Below, in pieces: positions 53,835 to 63,386 of a stretch of DNA of 64,000 bases. How positions within the stretch are numbered: the first letter of the stretch is position 1; each line of letters starts with the position of its first letter. The stretch spans positions 1 to 64,000 of the forward strand of contig NZ_BCNT01000009.1 of assembly GCF_001544075.1 (NCBI RefSeq), in the 5' to 3' direction. The notes beneath the pieces were generated by a model that had not been told where the DNA came from, did not search any database, and worked only from the letters and a program-made list of their open reading frames with translations. A program made the position numbers and the translations under genes. The stretch is from Comamonas terrae (GTDB taxonomy: Bacteria; Pseudomonadota; Gammaproteobacteria; Burkholderiales; Burkholderiaceae_C).

Positions 53835-53920
53835 TCTTGAAGCCGGCATAGCCCGCGGCAAGAACAATCAAGCACTTTTTCAGCGCTGATTGAGATTAAG
53901 GAGAGAAGGAAATACTGGCG

Positions 53921-54316
53921 TCACTGCACGGGACGCGCTTCGGAAGAATCTGTCTGTATGGGCTTGTCATACAGCTTGCTGCAGGACATGCTGATCAGGG
54001 ACGTTGCAAGATTGCTTCGAGTCTCCTTGCCTTTTGCCACCAGGCATTCGAAACCCGTGCCGTATGAGGAAGGAGTCCGGCCCGATCCTTGGGGCACGGC
54101 CTGCATGCCGCCAGGATATTCTTTGGCACAGCCCAGCCGTACCAGCTGAGCCGCAGCGTCATCCGTTGCATGAGGGGCTTTGTCAAGCAGGCAAGTGGCG
54201 TAGTTCGCCGCGATCGCCTGGTTCGCCAAAACACTCAGTACAAAAAAATCCACACAGGTTTTTGTGGTGACCTGCCGACAAGCTTGGCGCATTGCGGCAT
54301 AGGCAAAGTCGTGCAT
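53921..54316 (-). CDS. Small Cys-rich hypothetical protein
   Basis: A 131-residue protein with six Cys (about positions 13, 21, 42, 63, 90 and 107). A moderately hydrophobic segment, FFVLSVLANQAIAANYA, near residues 24-40 may be an atypical signal peptide, in which case the last four Cys could form two disulfides outside the cytoplasm. AAGGGAG stands ahead of the ATG, which supports that it is real. I recognise no family. It is convergent with guaA and borders a gene-poor stretch. Confidence 0.55.
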   Translation of the reverse strand: MHDFAYAAMRQACRQVTTKTCVDFFVLSVLANQAIAANYATCLLDKAPHATDDAAAQLVRLGCAKEYPGGMQAVPQGSGRTPSSYGTGFECLVAKGKETRSNLATSLISMSCSKLYDKPIQTDSSEARPVQ

Positions 54317-54994
54317 GGCAGCTCCCTTGGCTGTATTAAATGCAAAAATCTATCGACATTCAATGTCAATAGTATTTAGATTTAAAAGCCAAAGGATCAA
54401 GGCATCAAGTCGGATTTCAAAGGCATCGCGATGCAGTGGGTATTGGCGGCGCGGCTGCATACCTGCGCTGCCTGGGAATGCCTGTGGAAAAGTACGCAGG
54501 CAGAGGCTCTTCCCTTCAATCACCAGCAGGGTGCCGTGACCTCGTGGGAAAGCCCAGTGCTGAAAACGTGGCGGTGGGCACCAAGGCGAGGCCTGTTTTG
54601 CTGGCTGCTGCGGAATTCGCTTCATCTTCCCTACCTCGCTAAGGTTCTTGTATTTGATGGTAGAAGCGACGGGTAGCCTGGAATGGCTGCTGCAGTTTCA
54701 CTGCACCGAACGGGCGCTTCGCTTGTGATGTGACGAGGACCATGCCGCAGAACTTTACGGCTTCATTCCTCATTTCACTTTCCGACTCCGGTCTGCATTG
54801 CAGAGGAAGGCAAAAAGCGAGCGTGCTGTGCGCGCAGCTTATACGCGCCGGGCCGGTCAAGCGGCCGATGGAGCGTGGAGTGGCGGCGCAGAACGTGCTT
54901 GCCAAAAAGCCGACAAGCGGGCCTGCCGCGCCCGCAGCCAGGGTAACAAGCGGGGTATTGCGGCTCCGTGCCGCTTTGACTACGGGAGCATGGC
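54317..54994. other. Gene-poor stretch, no feature supported
   Basis: About 680 bases with only short overlapping frames in several directions and no ribosome site, RNA gene or repeat that I can support. Base composition is mixed, with an AT-rich start (54330-54400). It may hold remnants of a lost gene and must carry the promoter for the PIG-L gene. Confidence 0.35.
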
Positions 54995-55726
54995 GTGGCC
55001 AATTTGCAGGAAAAAAGCGGAAAGAACATTTCCAGTCTGTTGCTGGTTTTTTCCCCTCATCTTGACGATGCGGTATTTTCATGTGGTGAACTGATGGCCC
55101 GGTGTCCCGGTGCTTCGGTGGCCACGGTATTTGCTGCCGCACCATCCGGCTTTCCATCGCTGACAGGATGGGATAAGGCTTGTGGTTTCAAAAATGCACA
55201 GGAAGCGGTTTTTTTCCGCAGGGAGGAAGACCTTCGTGCGCTGGCCGTACTGAAGGCCAGGCCGTCCTGGATGGATTTCTGCGATGACCAATACCAGGCT
55301 TCCCCATCATTTGCAGAGCTGTCTCACGCGGTGGATGAGATATTGCGCATCCATGCAACTTACGCTGTCCTACTGCCGGCCGGGCTTTTCCATGCCGATC
55401 ATTTGCAGTTGCACGACGCATTGCTGTCGTTGCACGCCCGATATTCGGAAAGGACATGGATCATGTACGAAGATGCGCTTTACCGCCGCATCCCCGGACT
55501 GCTGCAGCGTCGGCTTGCCACCTTGCATTCAGCCGGGTTTTGCGCCACGCCGCTTTCCATGCCGCAGGATATGGACGCACGAGAGCTCAAGCGGGAGGCT
55601 GTCTGCTGCTATGCCAGCCAGTTGCGTGCCCTGGACAAGGCGGCCAACGGCCATGCCGACGCCTGCGCACCGGAAGGCTATTGGTTGCTGGAGACCGGTC
55701 TTGCGAGTGAAGAGGGAGCGGGGTGA
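54995..55726 (+). CDS. PIG-L family N-acyl-sugar deacetylase
   Basis: A 243-residue protein of the PIG-L/LmbE family, zinc-dependent deacetylases of N-acetylglucosamine-type compounds. The zinc motif is SPHLDDAVFSCGEL (His and Asp-Asp) and the second one FHADHLQLHDAL. The start is taken as GTG at 54995 with GGGAG six bases ahead; an ATG at 54990 is out of frame. The stop overlaps the glycosyltransferase start by one base (TGATG), so the two are coupled. The pair probably modifies a glycan or glycolipid. Confidence 0.88.
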   Translation: MANLQEKSGKNISSLLLVFSPHLDDAVFSCGELMARCPGASVATVFAAAPSGFPSLTGWDKACGFKNAQEAVFFRREEDLRALAVLKARPSWMDFCDDQYQASPSFAELSHAVDEILRIHATYAVLLPAGLFHADHLQLHDALLSLHARYSERTWIMYEDALYRRIPGLLQRRLATLHSAGFCATPLSMPQDMDARELKREAVCCYASQLRALDKAANGHADACAPEGYWLLETGLASEEGAG

Positions 55727-56604
55727 TGGACAGGCAACAGCATGTGGAACTCATGCGGCGTATTGCCGTGGTCGTTCTTACCTATAACCGCGCTGGCGAA
55801 CTGCGCCGCACGCTGGATAAACTGCTGGCGCTGCCGGTGCCTCCGGCTATTGTCGTCGTTGACAACGGTTCGACCGACGGCACAGCGCAAATGATGCACT
55901 CATGCTTTGCGACGGTCCGCTACATCCGGCAGGCGCGGAATCTCGGAGCGGCAGCGCGCAATGCCGGTGTTCTGGCCGTAGAGACGCCTTACGTGGCTTT
56001 TTGCGATGACGATACCTGGTGGGCACCGGGGGCGCTCGAACGTGCAGTCGCGCTGATGGATGCCTATCCACATGTCTCAGTCCTTTGTGCACGCGTGCTG
56101 GTCGGGATCAAGGAGCGCGAGGATCCCACTTGCACGGCCATGGCAAAAAGCCCTTTACCATGCGAGCAGTTGCCAGGGCCGGCCCTGTTGGGCTTTCTGG
56201 CAGGGGCGTCGGTGATGCGCCGCCATGCCTTTCTGGAAGCGGGCGGCTATGAGCCACGGCTTTTCATCGGTGGTGAAGAGGGATTGCTTGCATTGGACAT
56301 GGCCGCCGGAGGGTGGAAGATGGCCTATGTCCCTGAGCTCATCGTTCATCACCATCCTTCTTCGCTGCGTGACAGCAGCACGCGCAACAAGCACCTTGCG
56401 CGCAATGCCTTATGGGTTTGCTGGATGAGATTGCCCTATGGTGCGGCGTTGCGCCAGTCCTGGCGCATTCTGCGCGAGGCGTCGCGCAGCGGGATATTGA
56501 AGCCGGTCCTTGCCGAGGCTCTGAGCGGAATCCCATGGGCCTTGAAGCATCGGCGCAGGGTACCGCCGCAGGTGGCCCGATGGCATCAGTGGTTGCATGG
56601 CTGA
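55726..56604 (+). CDS. Family 2 glycosyltransferase
   Basis: A 292-residue GT-A fold enzyme. Start of the nucleotide-sugar domain: IAVVVLTYNRAGELRRTL, then IVVVDNGSTDGTAQMM and the metal-binding DDD (YVAFCDDDTWWAPGALERA). The acceptor side shows FLAGASVMRRHAFLEAGGY and FIGGEEGLLALDMAAGGWKM, the ED-like catalytic region. Soluble, perhaps membrane-associated through the basic C-terminus. Translationally coupled to the PIG-L gene. Donor and acceptor are unknown. Confidence 0.92.
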   Translation: MDRQQHVELMRRIAVVVLTYNRAGELRRTLDKLLALPVPPAIVVVDNGSTDGTAQMMHSCFATVRYIRQARNLGAAARNAGVLAVETPYVAFCDDDTWWAPGALERAVALMDAYPHVSVLCARVLVGIKEREDPTCTAMAKSPLPCEQLPGPALLGFLAGASVMRRHAFLEAGGYEPRLFIGGEEGLLALDMAAGGWKMAYVPELIVHHHPSSLRDSSTRNKHLARNALWVCWMRLPYGAALRQSWRILREASRSGILKPVLAEALSGIPWALKHRRRVPPQVARWHQWLHG

Positions 56605-56741
56605 TCCGGAAATGTCTGCAAGGCACGCTGCAGCGCGAAACGGGCCCAGTCATCCTTCTGATGCCGAGATCCTTTCAGCTGAAGGCCATTTCGCGGGCGG
56701 TACCGCCCTGTTCGGCTGAGCGATGAGAAAGCGACAGCAAT

Positions 56742-56766
56742 AAAAAGGAGGCCAAGGCCTCCTTTC
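56742..56766 (-). terminator. Probable terminator of the DUF1328 gene
   Basis: A stem of AAGGAGGCC (56745-56753) with GGCCTTCCTT (56756-56765), one base bulged, has a T-run after it on the minus strand. It lies about 25 bases past the stop at 56789. Confidence 0.6.
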
Positions 56767-56788
56767 TCCGGTCATTCCTGCAAACGTC

Positions 56789-56962
56789 TATGAAACGGCG
56801 CCAATTCCCAGCACTGCCAGCACCACAAAGACGATGGCAATGATGATGAAGATGCCGAACAGGACCTTGGCAACACCGGCCGCGCCACTTGCAATGCCGG
56901 TAAAGCCGAACAGACCGGCAATGAGTGAGATGACTGCAAAGATGATCGCCCATTTCAGCATG
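56789..56962 (-). CDS. DUF1328 small membrane protein (YtjA type)
   Basis: A 57-residue protein with two membrane spans: MLKWAIIFAVISLIAGLFGF, then TGIASGAAGVAKVLFGIFII and a second hydrophobic run to the end. This is the full pattern and length of DUF1328/YtjA. A perfect AGGAGGT stands seven bases ahead of the ATG. These small inner-membrane proteins are common in stress-induced gene sets; function unknown. It is convergent with the glycosyltransferase gene. Confidence 0.92.
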
Positions 56963-57451
56963 AGTACCTCCTGTGGTTCGTATTGGAGAGATAAGGCAGT
57001 ATCCCAACTCTTCTATCAACCGGTGCCGTGAAGAAAGAGGATGGCTTTGTGCCTTTCCGCGACGTTTCCAAGAGTCTCAAGAATCACCGGATGGCGCTGT
57101 AGGAGAGGAGACGTAACACTTGTCCCCAGGGGAAGGCGTGGCCTTACAAGCTCTGGTGAAGTAAAGGAGATTGCTTGCCGCGCCGCTTCTTGCATTGAGG
57201 GCGTCATGGCAAGTTGCAATTGCGTTGCGTGCCGGCAGGGTGTTTTCCATGTCCGACACGAGCGCATGAACGTTGGTACGCGTATGTCTTTGCCATCGCA
57301 TACGGTGCGAGGGAAGGGGCAAGGCGCTTGGCAAGCCTGTATGTCCGCGCCGACAGGCTGACAGGGCATATTGCAGCTTGCAGTTCTGCCCGGACCAGCT
57401 AACACTCGATGCCTGCGCAACCTGCATATCTGACAGCCTGGCCTGAGTGTG
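56963..57451. other. Intergenic region between DUF1328 and the hybrid kinase
   Basis: About 490 bases with no gene that I can support. It must contain both divergent promoters. No clear operator or structured RNA was found. Confidence 0.35.
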
Positions 57452-60400
57452 ATGCATCAACGGGAGAATTTTTTGCACCCTGAAGCTGGATTCGGTTTTT
57501 TGCCCGAGCGTGGCGAAATGGCGCAGCGCATCAGGGCATTTGATTGGAGAGCAACGTCGCTGGGAGAGCCGGAGCAATGGCCTGAAAATCTGCGGACTTC
57601 GTTAAGCCTGTGTCTGAGCTCGCGTTTTCCCATTCTCATCTGGTGGGGTCCCGATATGCGGGTGCTCTACAACGATGCCTACATACCTTTTCTGGGGACC
57701 ACCAAGCATCCTGCTGCATTGGGTCAGCCGGGAGCGCAGTGCTGGAGTGAGATCTGGGGTGGCATCGGCCCCATGCTGGAAAGCGTTTACCGCACCGGCG
57801 AAGCGACCTGGTCGCAGGATGAACAGTACTTCTTCGACCGAGCGCTCCCGCGCGAGGAGGTGTATGTCACTTTCACCTACGGTCCGATTCTGTCCACCGA
57901 CGGCATAACCGTTGAAGGGGTGTTCTGTCCCTGTACCGAGACTACCGAAAAAATCCTTGGTGCCCGGCGGCTGGAAACTTTGCGTCGGCTCGGCCTTCGG
58001 TCTACCGAAGCGCGCGGTGTGCAGCAAGCCTGCGAAAAGATATGCGATGTGCTCGCCGAGAGCCGGCATGACGTGCCTTTTGTGCTCATATACCGTTGCT
58101 GCGTGGAAGAGGAGGACTATGAGCTACAGGCAGCTGCCGGTTTGGAGCCGTGGCAGGCGACGGGCATGGCCGCCTGGCCGTTCAAGCAGGCCATAGACAG
58201 CCAGCAGGCCGTCAATGTGGACTTGCTCCTGATGGGGCAGCAGTTGCCGGGCGCGCCCTGGCCCGAATGTGCGAGCTGGGCGCGCGTAGTGCCGCTCAAC
58301 TGGGCCGATGACGGAAAGATCAACGGCTTCATGGTGCTGGGGGTCAGTCCGCGCCGCCCGCTGGATGCTGGCTATTGCGCATTCCTCGACCTGGTTGCCA
58401 GCCATTCCGCAGCGCAGCTGCGGCAGGCTTGGCGGGTGCAGGCAATGGCGGAGCTGGACCGGGCGAAAACCGTGTTCTTTTCCAATGTCAGCCACGAATT
58501 CCGTACGCCGCTCACGCTCATGCTGGGGCCGCTGGAAGATGCCATTCATGCGCCCGGCGGCGAACTGCAGCCTGGACAAACGGTGTTGCTTCACCGCAAT
58601 GCCCTGCGCTTGCAAAAGCTTGTCAATACCTTGCTCGATTTCTCTCGTGTCGAAGCGCAGCGTTTGAAAGCAAGCTTCGAACCCGTGGATCTGAAGGTGC
58701 TGACCGAGGAGCTTGCCGGAGTCTTCCGGTCGGCCATTGAAGATGCCGGGCTGCAGCTGTATGTACGGTGTGAATCGCTGCCCGAGCTCCTGTATGTGGA
58801 CCGGGACATGTACGAGAAGATCGTGCTGAACCTGATCTCCAACGCCTTCAAGTTCACGCTGCAAGGCTGTATCGAGGTGGTTCTGGAGGATGCTGGCGAG
58901 CATGTGGAGCTTCGGGTCAGCGACACAGGCTGTGGTATTGCGGATGAAAACCTGCCTCGTGTCTTCGAGCGCTTTTATCGCATCGAAGGCCAGGCTGCGC
59001 GTACGCACGAAGGTACCGGCATCGGCTTGGCTTTGGTGCAGGAGCTTGTGCGTCTGCATGCCGGCAGCCTGCAGGTACACAGCCAGCTGGCCCAGGGCAG
59101 CACCTTCACTGTCAGGCTTCGCAAGGGATGCCAGCATCTGCCCGGCGAGTGCATCCGCACGGTGCCCATGCTGTCGCCAACTACCCTGAAGGGACAGCAC
59201 TATCTGCAGGAGGCATTGCGCTGGCTGCCATCGGCATTGCCCGCAGGCAAGGCTGGCAGTGCGCCCGGAAGAGGCGATGCCCAGCTGTCCCGCGATGCAC
59301 GTGCCCGTATTGTCTGTGCAGATGACAACGCCGACATGCGTGAATACCTGCAAGGCCTGCTCGCTGCATTCTACGAAGTGGAAGCAGTATCGGACGGGTT
59401 GCAGGCCCTTGAATTGATACGACAGCGTCCGCCCCAATTGGTGATTGCCGATGTCATGATGCCCGGCCTCGATGGCTTCGGCCTGCTGCAGGCCCTGCGC
59501 AACAATGCGCTGACCCGGAATGTGCCCGTGCTCCTGCTTTCAGCGCGTGCCGGAGAAGAGGCTCAGATTGAAGGCATACATTCAGGGGCGGATGACTATC
59601 TGATCAAACCGTTTTCGTCGCGCGAGCTTCTTGCCCGAGTGAAAGCGCAATTGCGCCTGGCCAGCCTGCGCGAGCAGACCAATGCCGCACTCCGTGCCAA
59701 TGAAAGGCGATTGAGAGCCATCATCGAGCAGCTGCCTGCCGGAGTCGGCGTCTCCGATCTCGATGGAAGATGGGTGCTGACCAATACACTGATGGAGCGC
59801 TTTGCTCCAGGCGTCATGCCCTCTACCTTGCCGGATGCCGAGCGCCACTGGTCCAGCTGGGATGCACATGGTATTGCCGTTCCTCGGGAAAACTGGCCTG
59901 GCCGGCGCGCGCTGCGCGGCGAAATGGTCCTGCCTGGCATGGAGATGCTCCATCACCCGGAGCCGGACAAGGAGCAATGGGTGCGCATGAGTGCGGCTCC
60001 CTTGATTGACGACAGCGGCAATGTGGTGGGTGCCTGTTCGATCATCCAGGACATACATCAGCTCAAGCAGGCGGAGCAGGAGTTGCGCAATGCGGATCGC
60101 CGCAAGAATGAATTCCTTGCCGTGCTCGCGCACGAGCTGCGCAATCCGCTGGCTCCGATCATGAACGGCCTGGAACTGTTGCGTCTGGCCGATGGAGATG
60201 CCGACAAGTTAAGGCTGAGCCATGTGGTGCTGGAGCGGCAGGTCAACCATATGGCGCGGCTCGTCGACGACTTGCTGGATATCTCGCGCATCACGGTGGG
60301 AAAGATCCAGCTGCACAAGGAAGTGGTGGATGCCACGCAGATTGTCCGGCATGCCGTTGAGGCCAGCCGCAACCTGATCGAGTCCCGTGGGCACCAGCTC

Positions 60401-61225
60401 ATCCTGAAAATGCCGCAAGAAGGCATTGTGCTCTATGCGGATGCTGTCCGCCTTACCCAGGTCATCGTCAATCTACTGAACAATGCAGCCAAGTACACGC
60501 CTGACGCGGGCGCGATTGTGGTGACGGCGCACGTGGAACCGGATCATGCCATCCTGTGCATCAGCGATAGCGGCATCGGTATTCCAAGCGATCAGCTGGC
60601 CGGGATTTTCGAAATGTTCACACAGGTGGAGCTGCCGGATCACCTTGGCAAGGGCGGTCTGGGAGTGGGGCTCACGCTGGCCAGAACCTTGGTGGAACTG
60701 CATGGCGGCAGCATCGAAGCGCGCAGTGCTGGAGTGGGGCAGGGCAGCCAGTTCCTGATCCGGCTGCCCCTGTACGAGCTTTCCGCCATACCAGTGAATG
60801 AGAACTCGCAGGCAAGCGACGGCACACCATCACGGATCAGACGCGTGCTCATTGTCGATGACAACCGCGATGCCGCTGAAATTCTGGCCATGCTGCTCGA
60901 CGAATTTGGCGCGGACACCCAGACAGCACATGATGGACCTGGAGCCATTGAACTGGCGCAGACCTGGATTCCGGATGTGGTCCTGCTGGATATAGGATTG
61001 CCTGGCATGAACGGCTTTGAAGTTGCAGAAGTGCTCCGCTCCGATCCGAAGTTCGACCGGACGGCACTCATTGCCGTCACAGGGTGGGCGCAAAGCCAGT
61101 TGCATCAGAGCTTCAGCGAGGCGGGCTTCCAGCACCATCTGGTGAAGCCGGTGAAGGCGGAAGCACTTGAGAGAATCCTGCTTCAACTCTCCATCCCGCA
61201 AAGCCAGGATTCTTCCGTGCATTGA
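57452..61225 (+). CDS. Hybrid sensor histidine kinase with two kinase cores and two receivers
   Basis: A 1257-residue soluble protein with no membrane span. Order: PAS-like domain (about 25-170), GAF-like domain (about 185-325), HisKA with FSNVSHEFRTPLTLML (His348), HATPase (NLISNAFKF; DTGCGIA; GTGIGLALV), receiver 1 (ARIVCADDNADMREYL; phospho-Asp667), PAS (about 745-875), second HisKA with AVLAHELRNPLAPIM (His894), second HATPase (NLLNNAAKY; DSGIGIP; GLGVGLTL), receiver 2 (VLIVDDNRDAAEILAM; Asp1180). All phospho-sites are kept. It should sense a cytoplasmic signal and run an internal relay. The start may be 57449-57452, or TTG at 57473, which has GGGAG ahead. No output regulator gene adjoins. 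Confidence 0.93.
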   Translation: MHQRENFLHPEAGFGFLPERGEMAQRIRAFDWRATSLGEPEQWPENLRTSLSLCLSSRFPILIWWGPDMRVLYNDAYIPFLGTTKHPAALGQPGAQCWSEIWGGIGPMLESVYRTGEATWSQDEQYFFDRALPREEVYVTFTYGPILSTDGITVEGVFCPCTETTEKILGARRLETLRRLGLRSTEARGVQQACEKICDVLAESRHDVPFVLIYRCCVEEEDYELQAAAGLEPWQATGMAAWPFKQAIDSQQAVNVDLLLMGQQLPGAPWPECASWARVVPLNWADDGKINGFMVLGVSPRRPLDAGYCAFLDLVASHSAAQLRQAWRVQAMAELDRAKTVFFSNVSHEFRTPLTLMLGPLEDAIHAPGGELQPGQTVLLHRNALRLQKLVNTLLDFSRVEAQRLKASFEPVDLKVLTEELAGVFRSAIEDAGLQLYVRCESLPELLYVDRDMYEKIVLNLISNAFKFTLQGCIEVVLEDAGEHVELRVSDTGCGIADENLPRVFERFYRIEGQAARTHEGTGIGLALVQELVRLHAGSLQVHSQLAQGSTFTVRLRKGCQHLPGECIRTVPMLSPTTLKGQHYLQEALRWLPSALPAGKAGSAPGRGDAQLSRDARARIVCADDNADMREYLQGLLAAFYEVEAVSDGLQALELIRQRPPQLVIADVMMPGLDGFGLLQALRNNALTRNVPVLLLSARAGEEAQIEGIHSGADDYLIKPFSSRELLARVKAQLRLASLREQTNAALRANERRLRAIIEQLPAGVGVSDLDGRWVLTNTLMERFAPGVMPSTLPDAERHWSSWDAHGIAVPRENWPGRRALRGEMVLPGMEMLHHPEPDKEQWVRMSAAPLIDDSGNVVGACSIIQDIHQLKQAEQELRNADRRKNEFLAVLAHELRNPLAPIMNGLELLRLADGDADKLRLSHVVLERQVNHMARLVDDLLDISRITVGKIQLHKEVVDATQIVRHAVEASRNLIESRGHQLILKMPQEGIVLYADAVRLTQVIVNLLNNAAKYTPDAGAIVVTAHVEPDHAILCISDSGIGIPSDQLAGIFEMFTQVELPDHLGKGGLGVGLTLARTLVELHGGSIEARSAGVGQGSQFLIRLPLYELSAIPVNENSQASDGTPSRIRRVLIVDDNRDAAEILAMLLDEFGADTQTAHDGPGAIELAQTWIPDVVLLDIGLPGMNGFEVAEVLRSDPKFDRTALIAVTGWAQSQLHQSFSEAGFQHHLVKPVKAEALERILLQLSIPQSQDSSVH

Positions 61226-61396
61226 ATTCCTGCTATGCATGGCCCTGAAGCACCTGGGCGCCTCGCCTTCAGAAGCAGAGCCCTGTCTGATGGAGAAGCC
61301 TCCTCTCTGTTCGCCGCCCACATTCTCTCCACGGACGCTCCATACATCAGAAGTGGTGGATGCCGTGGCTTGGCCTTGCGGTTTTCATGAACGTCG

Positions 61397-61421
61397 CAAA
61401 AAGCCCAGCGTCGGCTGGGCT
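61397..61421 (-). terminator. Rho-independent terminator of the lipoprotein gene
   Basis: AGCCCAGC (61402-61409), loop GTCG, GCTGGGCT (61414-61421) is a perfect 8-bp stem, followed on the minus strand by TTTTT. It stands about 20 bases past the stop at 61442. Confidence 0.85.
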
Positions 61422-61441
61422 CGAGGCTCATGTACGGCAAT

Positions 61442-62002
61442 TCACTTGGCCGTCTTGTTGCATGCGTCATCGCGGCTCTTCTCATCAGGCAGATTGATGG
61501 TTCCCGAAAGTTCGACGGAGTTGTTGCTGCCGTCCTTCGCCATGAGGTTGCTGAAAGTGATGGTGCCGGTCGTCAGGTTGACCTTGGCCTTGCCCAGGTT
61601 GCCACCGTCCTTGACGAAGTTGAAGGTGGTGTCCCGGATCTTGATGTGATCGCCATTCAGTGGAGGGGTGCTGCTGCCGTTGGAGTAGGCATAGCGTATG
61701 TCGCCGCTCATGGCCAGGGTTCTATCACCCACAAGCTTGCTGAAGTTGTCGAAGTTGAATGCACATTCATCGGGGCCGACTTTTCCGTCGCCGGTGTCTT
61801 TGACGCCAGTCAGTCCCACGTTGCCGCTTCCATACCAGCCGTTCAGGGTGGTGTCAGTGGCATTGGAGATGCTGAGAATCCCGATATTGCCGGAAGGCTC
61901 GGGATCGTCGTCATTGCCGCCGCCGCAAGCGGCAAGTGCAAGCGTGGCGCCGAAAGCTGCTGCATAGAAGAACTTTCGCTTTGTCCAATGGATTTTGTTC
62001 AT
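61442..62002 (-). CDS. Lipoprotein of unknown function
   Basis: A 186-residue lipoprotein: basic start (MNKIHWTKRKFFYAAAF), hydrophobic core and lipobox LALAACGGG, then an acidic linker (NDDDPEPS). The mature part is rich in Asn, Gly, Thr and Asp and has alternating short strands, suggesting a beta-sandwich (TDTTLNGWYGSGNVGLTGVK; GTITFSNLMAKDGSNN). Two Cys (DECAF, DDACNK) may pair. AGGAG lies seven bases ahead of the ATG. Not recognised as a known family. It has its own terminator and is convergent with the hybrid kinase. Confidence 0.8.
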   Translation of the reverse strand: MNKIHWTKRKFFYAAAFGATLALAACGGGNDDDPEPSGNIGILSISNATDTTLNGWYGSGNVGLTGVKDTGDGKVGPDECAFNFDNFSKLVGDRTLAMSGDIRYAYSNGSSTPPLNGDHIKIRDTTFNFVKDGGNLGKAKVNLTTGTITFSNLMAKDGSNNSVELSGTINLPDEKSRDDACNKTAK

Positions 62003-63386
62003 TGTCTGCTCCTGATGGGGCTGCCTGTGTGAGTGATATGTGCAAGTGGCTACTTCCACGCGGCACCAATCAATGGTCCCAAATACCTCTTTCCTTGTGA
62101 AATCGACAAATTGGACAATGTTTGCCGGTCAACATGGCAAATGGCTGAGGATGCAGTCCTACGATGGCGTAGTGTTAGGTAGATAGTTGCTTCCATGGTT
62201 TGAGAAGAGAAGCTCTATGAAGAAATGATGCCAACGGTTTCCGCATTGCTGCAGTCCGGAAATGTCGGCTGGAAGCAGCTTGGCTTTCGCAGATGGCGAC
62301 GGACCTACCCATCACTTTTCATTGAATTTCTGGAAATCCATTGCAAGCGAAGAACACTGTCGAGAGAGCGTCAGGCTTTGAACTTGTTGACGGATGGCAT
62401 TGCCGCAGATGCCTGGCTGGGATTGCCCTGCATCGTTGCCATGGCGGCTCCGCCGATACAGCTGTGGAGCCTTGCTTCAGTCATATTGGAAAGGCAGGCC
62501 TTGCCATAGACATGACTTGTGACAGCGGACCATCTGCCCAGCGGAAGAAGTCCGGAAGCCGAATTGCACTAGGCCGATGGCTTCAGAAAGATGAAAAGGG
62601 ACCGGGGTGGGCGTCTACGCGTCAAGCAAAAATGATGCGCAGCCATTGATGAAATTGCTGTTATGAAAGTTTCATTTTCAAAGTTTCATGAGTTTTTTCA
62701 TGGGCTTAGTAAATTTATTGGAATAATCAATATTTTTAATATATTGACTTTTGAAAAATGAAGAGTATGAAAACCAGCAGAAACAATAAGAAAAAGAAGA
62801 ACTGTCTATGCTGGTTGTTTTCTCTTTTATCGTATTTTTTGTTTTTCGGAAATTTACGCAGGCATGGTCTTTGGGTGCGTGTCCTGCTCCATGAACATGG
62901 CTTTTGTTTGATCATGGCACAGTAATATTTCTGCGGAATGGAAAAATTTCTGCAAGAATTTCCTGCATCCTGTAGAACCTGAAAAATTTTTATTTGCTTG
63001 TCCGAGGTTTTGGTAGTTCAGCAGCGATCGGCCGGCCTTTCGGATGGTTGGTAATTTTCCTTTGTCTTTGCTCTGGTGCAGACTTTCTCTCTTGGTCTGC
63101 AATGATGACGCCATGCTTGGCAGTCTTGCTTTTGGAGGAAATATTTCTTTCCATGATGCGCCTCGACATTTTTCATGTTTGCTGGTGACTGTGCAAGGTT
63201 GGGTGCATATATGCCGCACCATTGCGGCAATATTCATGCCAGTCATCCTGAACGACATGGGGCAGAGAGGAATATGTGGATGTTGCTTCTCCGGCGAACA
63301 AGAGTTTTTATGGTCGATGGAATAAGAAGATCTGAATCAGGAATGCCGATTGCCTGACAGGTTTTTTAAACTCATGGGAGCATGAA
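62003..63386. other. AT-rich gene-poor region with a repeated palindrome
   Basis: Nearly 1.4 kb with no gene I can support; the open frames overlap each other, lack ribosome sites and look like noise. From about 62,640 the AT content is far above the rest of the window. ATGAAAGTTTCAT (62663-62675) is a palindrome around a central G, and its 3' part AAAGTTTCAT is repeated at 62680-62689, 14 bases on. This could be an operator. Part of the region must be the promoter for the DUF4142 gene. Confidence 0.4.

Noticed and set aside
53861-53905. Imperfect hairpin between guaA and the Cys-rich gene as a terminator
   Set aside because: Only about five terminal base pairs match well and no T-run follows the stem.
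54350-54720. Several overlapping short frames before the PIG-L gene
   Set aside because: None has a ribosome site, a conserved motif or consistent codon bias.
62225-63325. Open frames of 60-134 codons on both strands in the right-hand gap
   Set aside because: They overlap each other, have no ribosome sites and show composition expected of non-coding DNA.
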